A stretch of DNA of 64,000 nt from Polydactylus sextarius (Eukaryota; Chordata; Actinopteri; Polynemidae). The stretch covers positions 2,907,001 through 2,971,000 of the forward strand of contig CM028919.1 in NCBI GenBank assembly GCA_016801845.1, given 5' to 3'. A program made the translations under genes and the position numbers. Positions 25,710 through 38,300 of this stretch are shown in pieces; positions within the stretch are counted from its first letter, which is position 1; every line of letters begins with the position of its first letter. Under the pieces are notes generated by a model, which was not told where the DNA came from, made no database searches, and was given only the letters and a program-made list of their open reading frames with translations.

Positions 25710-26234
25710 GTCTAAATGATGTATTATGTCTCACAACTATTACTAATTACTAATAAGTACTGTCATTGTATTATTTACTACATGTACTTACTATAAATGC
25801 AACTTAACATCCACATCAGTAATATTAGTTTTAACAGTTCCTTTTAATTTAACCATTAAACTTTTGTCTTTATTTTGATGTATAGCTGTGTTATCTGTTA
25901 AAATGTAGTTATGGAGAACAAATCATGTTCCGCCTTGTACTGTTTTATTAAAATTAGCAATGTTGAAGTCTGACAAGTTTTTTTTTTTATTACATTTTAT
26001 TTTATGTCAACACAAACAACAATGCATGTTTTTTTTTTTTTTACATGATCAATACATTATCAAGTTATTACCCAGAGGTCATCTGGACTACCAACAGTCT
26101 TCTACATGCAGTCATTGCATTCACACAGCCTGAAGAGAGATCATGAAGTGTGTATGTAATATAATATTCATAAAAAAGTACAGCACCACTCGTAATGTAC
26201 TGTTTCCAAAAATGCAACTCTTTACAGACAAAAT

Positions 26235-26236
<2 letters not shown>

Positions 26237-26278
<42 letters not shown>
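26237..26278. repeat. TA dinucleotide array
   Basis: About 20 TA units, uninterrupted, in the convergent intergenic region. Confidence 0.95.
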
Positions 26279-26281
<3 letters not shown>

Positions 26282-26558
26282 TTTCACTACAAAATCTAAA
26301 TAATGAATTAAGTTCACAGAGGCAGACAACAAGAACATAAGTGTAACCTAACAAAACTTGATTATTAACATGTTTCTATTAAGGCCACTTGACTTTGAGT
26401 ATTCAGTTAACAGAAAACTATAAACTATCATTCACATATTTCATGTTATCAGTGTTTCTGACTTGATGAGATATGTTAAAAACCAGAAAACATAGACACA
26501 ATAATTATCATATACATTGTCTGGGCAGGGAAAAAGCACAAGCAGCCAACATTACCTG

Positions 26559-26564
26559 TTTATT
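26559..26564 (-). terminator. candidate GPCR polyadenylation signal
   Basis: AATAAA on the minus strand about 330 bp downstream of the class C GPCR stop codon. Usage is inferred from position only. Confidence 0.35.
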
Positions 26565-26895
26565 ATCAGATTATTAGTAAAATAGCAATGTGACTACATT
26601 AAATTGTGTGAAAGTTGGTGCAGAAATTAAGTTTGATCAACAATCAATTAAACAACTGACATCTTAAGAAGAATCAAGGCCTTTTACATTAGATTTGAAA
26701 ACTTTACTGCAAACACTTGTACTGTGTCACACAATTACAGTCTGTACACACAACGTGTGACAATATTCCAACTGTTAAACTGTTTCATCTTTGCCCAGGT
26801 CTGATTCAAACACTCAGATCTGTGATACCACAACTGAAACGGGTGTTTCTTTGTCCCCAGCTGCACCAAAGGAAAATTTGTATATGTGTCAGGGA

Positions 26896-29800
26896 TTATG
26901 ATTTCACCACAGCCATGCCTTTCTGGTCATAATGCCTCCTGATGTACTCAGTAATGGCGTTCTCATTATTAATCTCTTTCCTGAAGATCATAATGTAACA
27001 CTTCGGGGCCAAGTGACAGCAGAGGATACTGAGGCCTGAAATGAGTATGGCTGCGCTTTCTATTGCTTGTTTGTACTTCCCAATCAACTTGATATAAATC
27101 GGGATGAAGAGGATCCAAATGATTAAATACAGCAGCATACTGATGGTGAGTAAACGTGCATTTTTGTACAAATCTGGCAGTTGTCTACCTTTGAATGCAA
27201 ACAGGAAACAAGTAAGGGCCAAGAAAGCGTTGTAACATAACATGGCTATGAAGAAGTTTTCTGAGCCTTTGGCACACTGGTGCAGGATGGTCGTGGGTAA
27301 TGTAGTGACTATTTCTGGACATGGAGGGTAAAAGTGCAGCCATGGAACACAGAGAAACAACTGGATCCCAGACAAGGTGATCACCACAGCCATTGGCTGA
27401 TTGAGCCTCTTTATCCAGGACCCAATCCTCAAATCAAAGCTGAAGCCCAGTAAGATTTGTAGCAGGTTGGCCAGAATACAGGAGATGCAGAGGGAAAAGG
27501 CTATACCAAAGAGAGGCAGGCCGACAATGCAGGAGGCCTTTGTTGGCTTTCCTATGTAGGTGAATGGAATGCAGACACAGATGAGAAGGGAAAAAAGCTC
27601 CAAGAAACACAAATAACCTCCGACTGCCTTCACTATGGGAGTGCTACGATAGATTGTAAACACCACAGCAAACACAAGGTTCATGATTATGCCAAAGACA
27701 CTTAAACATATCAAAATGATGATGAATGGATCATCCCACTTTAGGAAATCAGTAGTTTTGTTGACACACTTATCCTTCAGTGAAGATGAATACCTCTCTG
27801 GACCACAAGGCTGACACTCCTCACCTACACATAAACAAATGATAATGTTTTGTTGTTGCTGTTATACTGTTGTTTTTTACGAAAGCAATTCAAGGTTGAC
27901 AATGGAAACTGAAAGCAATGAAGGTCATATCAAGTGATCATAATGGTGTATTTGGTCATATGCTGAGGACAAACATCATGTTTCTATTAAAACTGTATTT
28001 CCAATTAGGTGGTTAGAAGTATGGATGGATGGATGGATGAATGGATGGATGGATGGATGGATGGATGGATGGATGGGGGAACATCAGTGTCACACACAGG
28101 ACATTGAGCTGCTCGCTTCCTCCTCATCTCTGGAGACTTACAGCATTTTATTTTCTATTTTTTCTACAGTGTTCATATTAACTATGTATTTATTTTCTGT
28201 TATATTCTGTTATATTTTTTTATTTTTTATGCCGTCAAACAGATACATTTCCCCTTGGTGGTACAGATCAGTTAATTCTATTCTAATCTGTGGCTCTAAA
28301 TGGATTTTAGATGTCAATGTGAGCGTGTGTGGTTGTTTGTCTAAGAAGTATGGAAAATGGAAAGTTTGATGGATTTGTAGCAAAAAAAAAAAAAAACTCA
28401 CCATTTCCAGGGGAAAACTCTCCGTCTGCACATGGAACACAGTCTTTGCAGCAGCTTCTGCCTTGCTGCTTCAACTGTTGACCTGGTCCACATGTTTTAG
28501 AGCAGTTGTAAACTGTTACCTTTTAAGGACAAGGAGTCATTAGGACATGATTTTCATAAATAATTCTGAGGACAGAAAATATATAATCAAATTTTGACCT
28601 CACATTTATATTTCTCATTTTTTGAACGAGGTCATCAGGGAGTTTGATTTCTTCATCTGGGAAGTATTCACCGATGGATTTTATGTGTGTATTTTGTGTT
28701 GATTCATCCACGTTCCAGTAGACAACATCATATCCTAAATGGGGATCACCGTTGTGGTCAAAGTATATATGAGTGGTATTCACAGTGAAATTAACTTTCT
28801 GGATTTCACAGAGAAGCTGTAGAGACAAACACAAACAAAATGACACTGCTGTAAATCTTGTACACATTCTATTACTGCTGGAACAGAGACCTCCAAGGAA
28901 GTAACAAAACTTGTGGTGAATATGAGAGATATTTTTTTCAATAATAAAAAAACATTGTTTATTTTCATTTATGGATTAGTTTAACATACTGGGAAATGTT
29001 TTTTGTTAGTTGTATTGTATTTGTATTTGCTATGTTCTTGAGTGCTTCAAATGAGAGATCAATCTCACTTGTATATGGTATAATTCACATGTAAATATCA
29101 TTTTCACTTCACATTTTTTTTTACAAATTACACATATTGTCCAAATATACAGTAGCAATACAAAATTTTTCAGGCAAATATCTTTACTGTACCTCCGAAG
29201 CTGTAAAGTTGGTTCCACGTTCACATCGTTGGTCGTCACACTTCAGCAATTGTCTGAGAGCCTGAACAATGACTTGAACTGCCAGGTATATGTTGAATGA
29301 TTCGTCCTGGTCAATGTAATTGGTCAAGCAGCATGGGTGCAGACATGGCTCGGAGCCCTCTTGGCTGTCTGGTATTGTGCAGTTACTTTCCATTTTCTCT
29401 TCACATTGATTAGAACAAAGTGCATAGTGACTCAGGTATTCCTCAAGAATGGGGTTTGTGGGTCCATTGAATATTGACTGGACATACTCCCTAAAACCAG
29501 GCACCTCATTCCTCTTAGAGATAAATCCAAACACCTGTCCAGCCAAATCAATACCTGGCATTACTGAGACCTTTGGATGGGTAGACCACGAATCACTTGC
29601 AATCCAGGTTCTGTTGAGTCTGCCTTCAATAGCTGCTTCCATGATGATATCAACATTACTGTCCTTGGTGAACATGATGATGGCCTCAGCTGAGGAATTG
29701 CTGATTTTGCCCACAAGGTTAGCCAGCAGTTTATGGGTTAGAGAATTGTTCTGGGAAAAGTCACCCGGCAGGATGTCAATGAATTCAATACAGATGCCCA

Positions 29801-30787
29801 TTTTGATGAAGTTGTCCTCAAGGCGGTCACTGCCGTACTTCCCGTACTCATCATCGCTTCCTACAATAGCTACTGCTTTCCAGTTAAACTTCATCACCAG
29901 TGCAGCAATGGCCTTTGTCTGATATTCATCACTTGATATTGTTCGCATAAATGTGGGGAACTTGAACTTCTTGCTGAGCAGCTCGCTAGTTGATGCATAG
30001 CTAATCTGTAGCAAACAGGAGTAAAACCATATCAAAATTGTTCTGCATTCAGTTTGGAAGGGATTGTAACTATTATTTATAAAGTATTATAAAGTTACAG
30101 ATTTAGAGAGGAATAGAGATTAGAAAGGGCTATTATGTTATTTAGATGAGAATTTGGTCAAAATCATAATGATATATTTTAGTAGCTATATTATGTTATA
30201 GACAAACCTGGGCAATTGACGACAGAGCAACAATTCGTGCGACGGCTATTGATACATCAGAATACCTCTCACCAATCACCACCTTTGTTTGGGGTTCAGG
30301 TAAAGTAAAGTGAATGTTTTCAGGTGTTGAACAGGTGTGAGGGTCTGACTGGGTCTTCAGCAGCTGAAGCGTTGCTCTGATGGCCAGGCTGACATCTCCA
30401 CAAGTGTCATAGATATTATATCCGACAGTGATGTTAGGTAAGCCCCCTTCTGTGCGCTCGTTTACTTCTCTGATGGCGAATATCATCACTTGAGAACGTA
30501 AGAACATTTGGACGTCATAGCTGCAAAATTTGATAAAAGACATGGAATTTTCAGATTGCTTCATTTCTGTTATTTGTAATGTAACTGATCTAATTTCAGT
30601 TAGACGATACTTACGCACTACAGGAGATTGGTTCAGTTTTTGTGGTTCTGTCAGTTTTCAAGTGTATAGGGAAAAGTCCTCCAATGATGATGTCCCCAGG
30701 AGAGTGTGCGTGCTGTAGAACATAGTCTCCTGAACAAGAGTAAAATATGCTAAGGATACTGATTCTGACAAATACACACAAGAGCAT
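26896..30787 (-). CDS. class C GPCR, GPRC6A-like amino-acid/cation sensor
   Basis: Six exons in transcription order: 30787-30615, 30520-30208, 30005-29193, 28816-28604, 28519-28402, 27824-26896. All junctions are GT-AG and in phase, giving 853 codons (852 aa). Exon 1 begins with a signal peptide (MLLCVFVRISILSIFYSCSG). Exons 1-4 form the Venus-flytrap ligand domain, with YDTCGDVSLAIRATL, ISYASTSELLS (the Ser-Thr hinge pocket) and WIASDSWS. Exon 5 and the start of exon 6 form the Cys-rich region (CGPGQQ, CCKDCVPC, EECQPCG). Exon 6 encodes seven hydrophobic helices, starting at FIIILICLSVFGI, with LFGIAFSLCISC, FAFKGRQLPD and HLAPKCYIMIF. The exon layout is that of V2R, T1R, GPRC6A and CaSR. 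Loop and tail wording is closest to GPRC6A, from memory. An olfactory OlfC-type receptor is the main alternative. The tail after helix 7 is short (about 30 residues), unlike human GPRC6A. Confidence 0.88.
28021..28075. repeat. GGAT tetranucleotide array in GPCR intron 5
   Basis: About 13 GGAT units with one interruption, in the intron between the Cys-rich and 7TM exons of the minus-strand GPCR. Confidence 0.95.
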
Positions 30788-31210
30788 TGTGGATACACAG
30801 GGCTAAAATAACAGTTGTAAGTAATCAGTTCTTCTTCTTCTCCTTTTGTATGGGGTTAGTGACTAAAGTTCTCAAATAACTTCCCCAAAGAGGGTAGTCA
30901 AATGTCAGGATCATTTGCATTGTCAGACAGAATCTGTGTATGATGTTCCTTGTCTGTTTAAAAAAAAAAAATCTCTCCTTTCTCCTCAGCCCACATTCTC
31001 ACTGACAGAACTTTTAAGTGGTTTAAGCAACTCTAAACTCTGAATTGGACTGGAATCTGGCCTCTCTGTTCTGTGGCACCCACTTGGCCCTGGACCCACA
31101 CCCTCTGGGCGTGTGGGGAATAAGGCCCAGAATAAGGCATAGGTGGAGAAGATGAAGTCGGTCACCCTTACAGCCAGACTTCTTGTTGTCTGGTATTTAT
31201 CTGACAATCC

Positions 31211-31373
31211 TCAAGTCCCAGTTCCTGTTTCTACGTTGAGCAACCTGGCTAACACCCCTCAAGTCCTGCTGTTGGGGGTCCTGGCTGATGCTTCCCTAGT
31301 CCCAGTTCCTGTCCAGCATCGGGGAGAGTGGCTAACACCTTGTGAGTTCCGGTGCCATGGGTCCTAGCCAATG
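31211..31373. repeat. diverged tandem duplication, about 83-bp period
   Basis: Unit A (about 31211-31290) and unit B (about 31295-31373) share the same ordered blocks: AGTCCCAGTTCCTG, TGGCTAACACC and GGTCCT(G/A)GC(T/C)(G/A)ATG. The copies have diverged between the blocks. It lies between the GPCR and wdr35 and is GC-richer than its surroundings. Confidence 0.7.
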
Positions 31374-31640
31374 ATTCTCTGTTTCCACATGTATTGCATA
31401 TATACGTACAGTACTGTGTAAAAGTTATAGGCACCCTATATGTTTAGTTTTAGCAGTGTTGTAAAGACCATATACATATTTATCTCTTACTTTCTTTATG
31501 CAGATATAATAAGAAAATACAGGAAATATGTACAAACTATTTAAGAACACATAAAATGTCCTTCTGATTTTGGAATTCAGATTCAGATTTATTGCTCCAG
31601 CAGTGCTTCAGTGACCAACAACCACAAAGATCCAGATGTG

Positions 31641-31712
<72 letters not shown>
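31641..31712. repeat. CA/TA microsatellite
   Basis: Seven CA units run into about 29 TA units. It lies about 200 bp upstream of the wdr35 promoter motifs, in the divergent intergenic region. Confidence 0.95.
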
Positions 31713-31713
<1 letters not shown>

Positions 31714-31915
31714 ACATGATTTTTAATATGATTTTCTTTAGTGTGTAAATTCTTGTAATCTAGTAATCTAGGGTGGGTTCTCAGACTCAGTGTGCAAAAT
31801 TAGCATAATGTAAAAAAAAGAACAAAGCCACTAGCATCCCAAATAAAAGTCAAATGATTTTATAGCGCAATCACAATGTTTTCAACAGAAAGTAGATCCC
31901 TGGAGCGTGAAGAAG

Positions 31916-31934
31916 ACTACATTTCCCAGAGATC
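31916..31934 (+). promoter_or_regulatory. ZNF143/STAF-type site, wdr35 promoter
   Basis: ACTACATTTCCCAGAGATC matches the ZNF143 consensus through ACTACA-TTCCCAG and then diverges. It lies immediately upstream of the X-box. Function is inferred. Confidence 0.55.
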
Positions 31935-31946
31935 CCAGCTCCTCTG

Positions 31947-31960
31947 GTTTCCATGGTAAC
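31947..31960 (+). promoter_or_regulatory. RFX X-box, wdr35 promoter
   Basis: GTTTCCATGGTAAC is a full palindromic X-box (RYYNYY-spacer-RRNRAC), the RFX binding site that marks ciliary genes. It is 390 bp upstream of the wdr35 start codon. WDR35 is an IFT-A subunit, so the motif agrees with the expected RFX control of the gene. Confidence 0.8.
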
Positions 31961-32349
31961 CCCTGGAGACCGAGAGAAGCTACAGTCTCTTAGTGCTGGA
32001 GTCTGGCAACACAAACTGTCAAACCTTTAATTCTTTGATGAACTTTTGCTGACTTTATTCACTGTAACCGTGGTCAACCATTCATCGTGTTATGCTACAT
32101 CTGTCGTTAACCGTCTCTGGCTTCACCAGACGGTCATAACAGTCGCGTTAATCTGCTAGCTAACTAGCAAAGCTAACGGTGTAAGCTAATGTTACATCTC
32201 TAAGTAGAGGCTCCGTGAACATGTACGATCACTTATGCTGTTTACTTTGCTAACTAGTGTTAAGTCAGTGTCTTGTCATGTTAACCAGTATAACTCCGCT
32301 GTAAGCAGTTCATCTCAGAGTGGTAGAGGTCTGTAACATCATCACCACC

Positions 32350-35300
32350 ATGTTTATCTACCTCAGTAAGAAGGTGAGTGCCTCAGACATCCTCCTGTTC
32401 TCAGAAACCTACACAACAACCATCAGTTCGTCAGTTCAGACACAGGACGCTGGTTAACGTGTTTCTGCAACTTCCCGTGTTTTACAGATCGCTATCCCAA
32501 ACAATATCCTCCTAAAATGTGTCTCCTGGAACAAAGATCAAGGCTTCATTGCCTGCGGAGGGGACGACGGTCTCCTGAGAGTTCTCAAGCTAGAAACTCA
32601 GACAGGTAAGTTCAGCGTATGGAGCTGACGACCTGCTCAGCTCTTGTACAGTCTTGATCAGCAGACTGTCTCCTGCTATACCTGGCCTCAGATAATGAAG
32701 CCATTTAACAGAATTCAAGCCTGAATAATCACACACAAACACCTACAAAACTATTAAACATAAACACAAAACACATACACAAGTACACTGTGTATAATTA
32801 TGTTATATACTCAACAAAACTTGACCTGCCTGAACTGTCATAATGTCATAATTCTACTCATGTCATGAGACTATAAATACTCTCGTTGAGTTGTTTAAGA
32901 CCCTCTTTACCTCCTGAGGTTGGTAATGTTTTAATGAGCAGTGAGTTAAATCCTGTTATGTAATACTCATGTGCTATAAGATTTGAGTGTTCTTGACAAA
33001 GACTCATACATTGTAAAAGTAATCTTTAATAATATTTGTGTTTCTGTTCTGGTGCCTAAGGGTCCACTCGCTGTAATAGAAAATGTCCCACTCTGTCTGT
33101 ATTAATGTTACTATATTAAAAAATTGTCAAAAACAGTTAAGTGAAACAAACAATATAAAACTTCTGCACAGACTACAGTCACAACTACACTCACTGTAAA
33201 TGTGTCTGCTTTATGAAACCATTTTCTCCCTGATATTATTTGTTGTTCATAATTTATTTACTATTCTGCATTTAAACATCTCTTTCCAACAGACGATGCC
33301 AAACTTAAAGGTCTTGCTGCTCCCAGTAATCTGTCAATGAACCAGACTCTAGAGGGACACAGTGGTAAGTTACAGTCAGTCAATCCCAAACCTCTAGTGG
33401 GTCATATACTGTCAGTGTCCACAAGATGAGTGATGACACCGTTTCTGAAACATTTTTACCTGACAACTGTGACATTTGCAGGTGCAGTGCAAGTTGTTAC
33501 ATGGAATGAACGGCATGAGAAGCTGACAACCAGTGACCAGAATGGACTCATCATTGTGTGGATGCTTTACAAAGGTGGTTACTGCTTCAAACTATAAACC
33601 CATGTGTTCTTGTAACGGATGTGGCGTTTATGTTTGGCTGCATTTGTCCGTCACTTAGGTGCATGGTACGAGGAGATGATCAACAACAGGAACAAGTCAG
33701 TTGTGAGGAGCATGAGCTGGAACGCAGATGGTCAGAAGATCTGCATTGTTTATGAAGATGGAGCGGTCATTGTTGGATCTGTAGATGGTAAAAAGCTTTA
33801 CATCGAGACAATTAATAATTTATTATATATTGTGATTAATTACAGTAATCTTCCAATAAGATGACAACTGTTCACAATAAATCTTGACAGCAGCTCAGTT
33901 CTGTTTGAAAGGTGAACACACATGATGTTATATCTACACACACTCATCCATCCATGTTGTGTTTGTAGGTAACCGGATTTGGGGAAAGGAGCTAAAGGGA
34001 AATCAGCTCGCACATGTGGCGTGGTCACCTGACAGCAAGATCCTCCTCTTTGGCATGGTCAACGGGGAAATACAAATCTATGACAGTCAAGGAAACTTCA
34101 TAGTGAGTGTATATGTTGAAGTAAAACGTAAATGACAAGTGTGAGTCAAGATGTGACTCACATTTGACACAGATGTGTCAAATGTTTGATGACTTAAAAA
34201 CCAGTGACTCCTTTTAATGCTGAAAAAGACAGTGTGACAACTCAGGCAAACAACTCCACTGATATGAAAAGATTTGCATCATGTTTCCACATGACATGAA
34301 CAAAATGAATCATTGGATTGACTTGCCTGCTGACTCTTGTTATTATTGTGTCTTATGTTTCAGATGAAAATGACCATAAGCTGTCTCACTAACACGGCTG
34401 AAGCTGTCAGTATAGCAGGTATCCACTGGTACGCAGGAACTGGGGGTTATGTCGAGCCATCCTGTCCATGTCTTGCAATCTGTTTCAACAACGGCAGATG
34501 CCAGATAATGCGCCATCAGAATGATGAAAGTAAGGGGAAAAGCCTCCAAAGGCCGCAGCATATTCTCCAGGTTACACTTCAGTGAGATGTTAACCAGTGG
34601 TGATGAACTGTGCTGCTGACTTGTTCTACAGACCCGGTGTGTATTGACACTCTGATGAATGTGGTCAGTATCCAGTGGAATCACTGTGGCAGCGTTCTGG
34701 CAGTGGCTGGTTCTCTCAGAGCTGCAAACCTGGACAAAGAATTCAACGTGGTGCAATTCTACACACTGTTTGGAGAGGTGAGGGTGAAATGTTGTTCTCT
34801 CATTTGCACAGAGTTTTATACGTGAACATTAGGTGTATACAGCAGGAATACAGTATCATTTATGTTTTGTTTTGTCCTTATTTTACACACAGATGCTATG
34901 AGAGTAAAAACCTCTAAAGTGTTGCATTTTGAAATGCATTTGTGTTTTAACAGCATCTGAGGACCCTCAAAGTTCCTGGGAAGCAGATGACAGGAATTGG
35001 CTGGGAGGGAGGAGGGCTGCGTGATCGGCCTGGCTGTGGACTCCTACATCTACTTTATGTAATATAAGACCAGATTATAAGGTAAATACCAACACCTCTG
35101 GTTTTCTTTTAATTATTGGTTTTAGAGGTCAGGGACCAAAAACATCTTCAGTCATTAATTTCCCAAGGTTGAGAAACCTCACACAGCAGGTGAATCTGAC
35201 CAGCTCTCTCATGTTTCCTGACAGTGGGGCTACTGTTGCAGCACAGTGGTGTATGCCTACACAAAGCCAGAGCGTCAGGAGCACTGCGTGGTATTCTGGG

Positions 35301-38300
35301 ATACCAAAAACAACGAGAAGTTTGTCAAATATGTCAAAAGCCTGTTGTCCATCACAACCTCGGGGGACTTCTGCATTCTTGCCAGCAAGGCAGATGACAA
35401 CCAGCCTCAGGTACAAACACAACCTTACAAGAGAACCAAAGAACAGCATCTATCATAATCTATTCATCATTGCAGATAGACTTGATTTGCTAGTTACTAC
35501 ACTGTTTGAGATAAGATCAATACTTATGATGATGTTAATAGTAACATACTGAGTAAACTTAAATAAATACAGTAGTGAAGATGTATCACAGATGTGAGCT
35601 CAAGTGTTTCTCTTCTGTCTTTTCTCCTGTTTCTGAATCCGTTGCCACACAGGAGGAAGCTGAGTTAGATTCTGGGAGTCATCCGAGGGTAACATACACA
35701 TGAAAAGCTCACTCCTAAAATGATAAATATTTGTTTCAATATGGAGTCACACGTTGACCTGTAGAGTAATATTCTTCTACTGTGTGTTTTTCAGTTTGTC
35801 CTCATTCTGTGCAACTCCATTGGGACTCCACTTGACTCAAAGTACATTGACATTGGTGAGCGTGAGCAGGCTTGAGTGGCTTGATATAATTCATAATTTA
35901 TTATAAGGTTGGTGTGTTTCATCCATACAATATGAGAGATCACATCATGTGTATAGACAGAGTTGAAATGGTGGTTGGCATGCTGCCTCCTGCCGCCCAC
36001 AGTTACACTGGCCCTCAGCACCTATAGCAAATAGACAGCGAGTACAGGGCGTCTTTATATGTCATAAATATACAGAATATTCTGCTACAGACAGGGTCAG
36101 ATGTTTGCTGAGAAGCTCACACCAACAGTTCATAGTCTGGAGCTTTGACAGACTCAGTGGTCTGAATGGGTCTCAGAGATTTTTTTTTTCCTCAGACTAA
36201 TCAAAGTGTATCTGAGGAAACAACGTATCATTTTCTTAATACAGAAAATAAGTCACAGAAGTTCAAAGTTCAAAAAGTTTTACACTGACCACAGATGAAA
36301 AGTAGCCTCTCAACTAACTGGTGTGTTTATTGCAATGTTTATTATTTAGCACTGTTAATTACAAACATAAGTGTTCCAGATTTTTCAGTGTAGTATAGTA
36401 AAGTGAACGAGAACAAAATGTTTTCGTGTTAGTTTTTACTAATCAAATGTAAAGTGAACAGCTGGTTGGTGTTTATGTTCATGTTTATGTTTATGTTTAT
36501 GTTTATGTTTATGTACTCAGAGTTTGTCTTTGGAGCTTGACAAGAACAAACAAAATGCTCTTAAAACCTCGTCATGTGCTTTCATACAGCACATATACAA
36601 TCACCACATGACGTTAGTAAATAGTACAAATGAATATGTTACATACACTTCATCTTTCTCATTAAATCTGTTACTTGTTTATTTGATCAGATCCATTGTT
36701 TGTGACCATGACCAAGACACATGTGATCGCTGCATCCAAAGAGGCTTTCTACCTGTGGCAGTACAGAGTGGCAAAGAAATTAACTGCCCTGGAGATCAAC
36801 CAGGTCACCAGAACTAAGAAAGAGGGAAGAGAGAGGTGAGTTTTTCCAGAAAGTGGCAAAACATTTTCTTTGTAGTGGAACTGCATCTAAACTAGATGTT
36901 GTGAGGACTATATTCAACAAATCCAGGCACAAGTGGAAGGTTTGGGAGGAAATAAAAAGAGCTCATCTTTACATCAGTACATATCAAGCAGATCATGGAA
37001 AGTTACAGGAAGACAAAATAACCACAAGCCTAGATTCTGTGAGTCAGTGGATGAGACCTTTGGATTCATAGCTCACTGTTACAGTGTAGAGCGCTGGTAC
37101 TGACAGTCCCATGAAAAGGATTCATTCATCTGAATAACATGCCACTGAGGCTCCAGACTGGGCATGACCTAATGTTCTGCCAGGTCCGTCCTAGCATCGA
37201 AACCACAAGTCACCTCAGTGGAAAGGAAAACTGTTTGTCTGTCTGGCTCTCTCTCAAGATCTTTCTCATTTGTTTTCACTTCCTGCTCCTTCAGGTTCTA
37301 TCACATCGACAGCAATCTATCTGCAGCCACTGACAGTGGTCCAGATTTTGCAAAGACCTTCACAGTAAGTGACAGAAACATATCTGGCATGTTTAATGCC
37401 TAGGAAGATGAATTTTCACTATTCAATGTTGTTATTTCAGTATTGTGAAATAACATGTTTCACTAAAACGGCCTATTCTGTCTGAAGTTAAACAATTCTG
37501 TTTAAGTTACTGTTAAGATACAGTCACGACTCATGCATATTTCTCTGTTTCAGGCAACTCGAGACCCCATCTGCTGTATCACAGCAACAGATAAGACCCT
37601 GATTGTTGTATGTTTCTGTTCTGTTCTAAAACTTTGACATGTGCAGTCCAATGAAAAGCAGAATGACAGTGTCTGTGTGTATGTGTGTGTTCACAGGGCC
37701 GTGAGTCTGGGTCCATCCAGAGATACAGCCTCCCAAACGTTGTTCTCATCCAGAAATACACTTTGAACAACAGAGCCCACTATCTGTCCTTGAACTGCAA
37801 CTCCAGGTGAGCATCGATGTGTGTTTCATTGTGAAGAAATGAAACCGTGCACCGATCTATCGTCAGGTCACAGCCCTGTGTTGAATCTGATGTTGAATCA
37901 TTATTTTCTTTAGTCGTCTGGCGATAATCGACATCGCAGGCGTGTTGACGTTGTTGGACGTGGAAGTTCGCGTCTCTACAGACGACAGCAACGGGAACCA
38001 GGCGTCTGCAGGAGATCCGTCTAAGTTCGAGCGTAAGGATGTTTGGGACATGAAATGGGCAAATGACAACCCAGATCTGTTTGCTATGATGGAGAAGACC
38101 AGGATGTATGTCTTCAGGAACCTGGATCCAGAGGTGAGTGGTTTGTCCTCATCTGATGGTGAAATAACAGCTGATTTAAAGCTGTAACCTCATGTGAATT
38201 GTTGTATTGTCACTAAATAATCATGATGATTGATGATACTGATTATATCTTAAAAAACAGGAGCCCATCCAAACATCTGGATACATTTGCAACTTTGAGG

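Larger units (their letters stand above)
25720..26895. other. convergent intergenic stretch (ODC-like and GPCR 3' ends)
   Basis: AT-rich and without coding exons. It holds a possible plus-strand ATTAAA signal at 25947-25952, poly-T runs, a 40-bp TA array (26237-26278) and a minus-strand AATAAA at 26564-26559, about 330 bp beyond the GPCR stop codon. Confidence 0.5.

Noticed and set aside
29449..29922. Plus-strand 157-aa frame
   Set aside because: Antisense shadow of GPCR exon 3, whose minus-strand reading is clearly homologous and spliced in phase.
26896..30787. Calling the GPCR a calcium-sensing receptor or sweet/umami taste receptor
   Set aside because: The 7TM loops and the ASDSWS and FAFKGR segments fit GPRC6A better, and it lacks the long CaSR tail; orthology still needs a tree.
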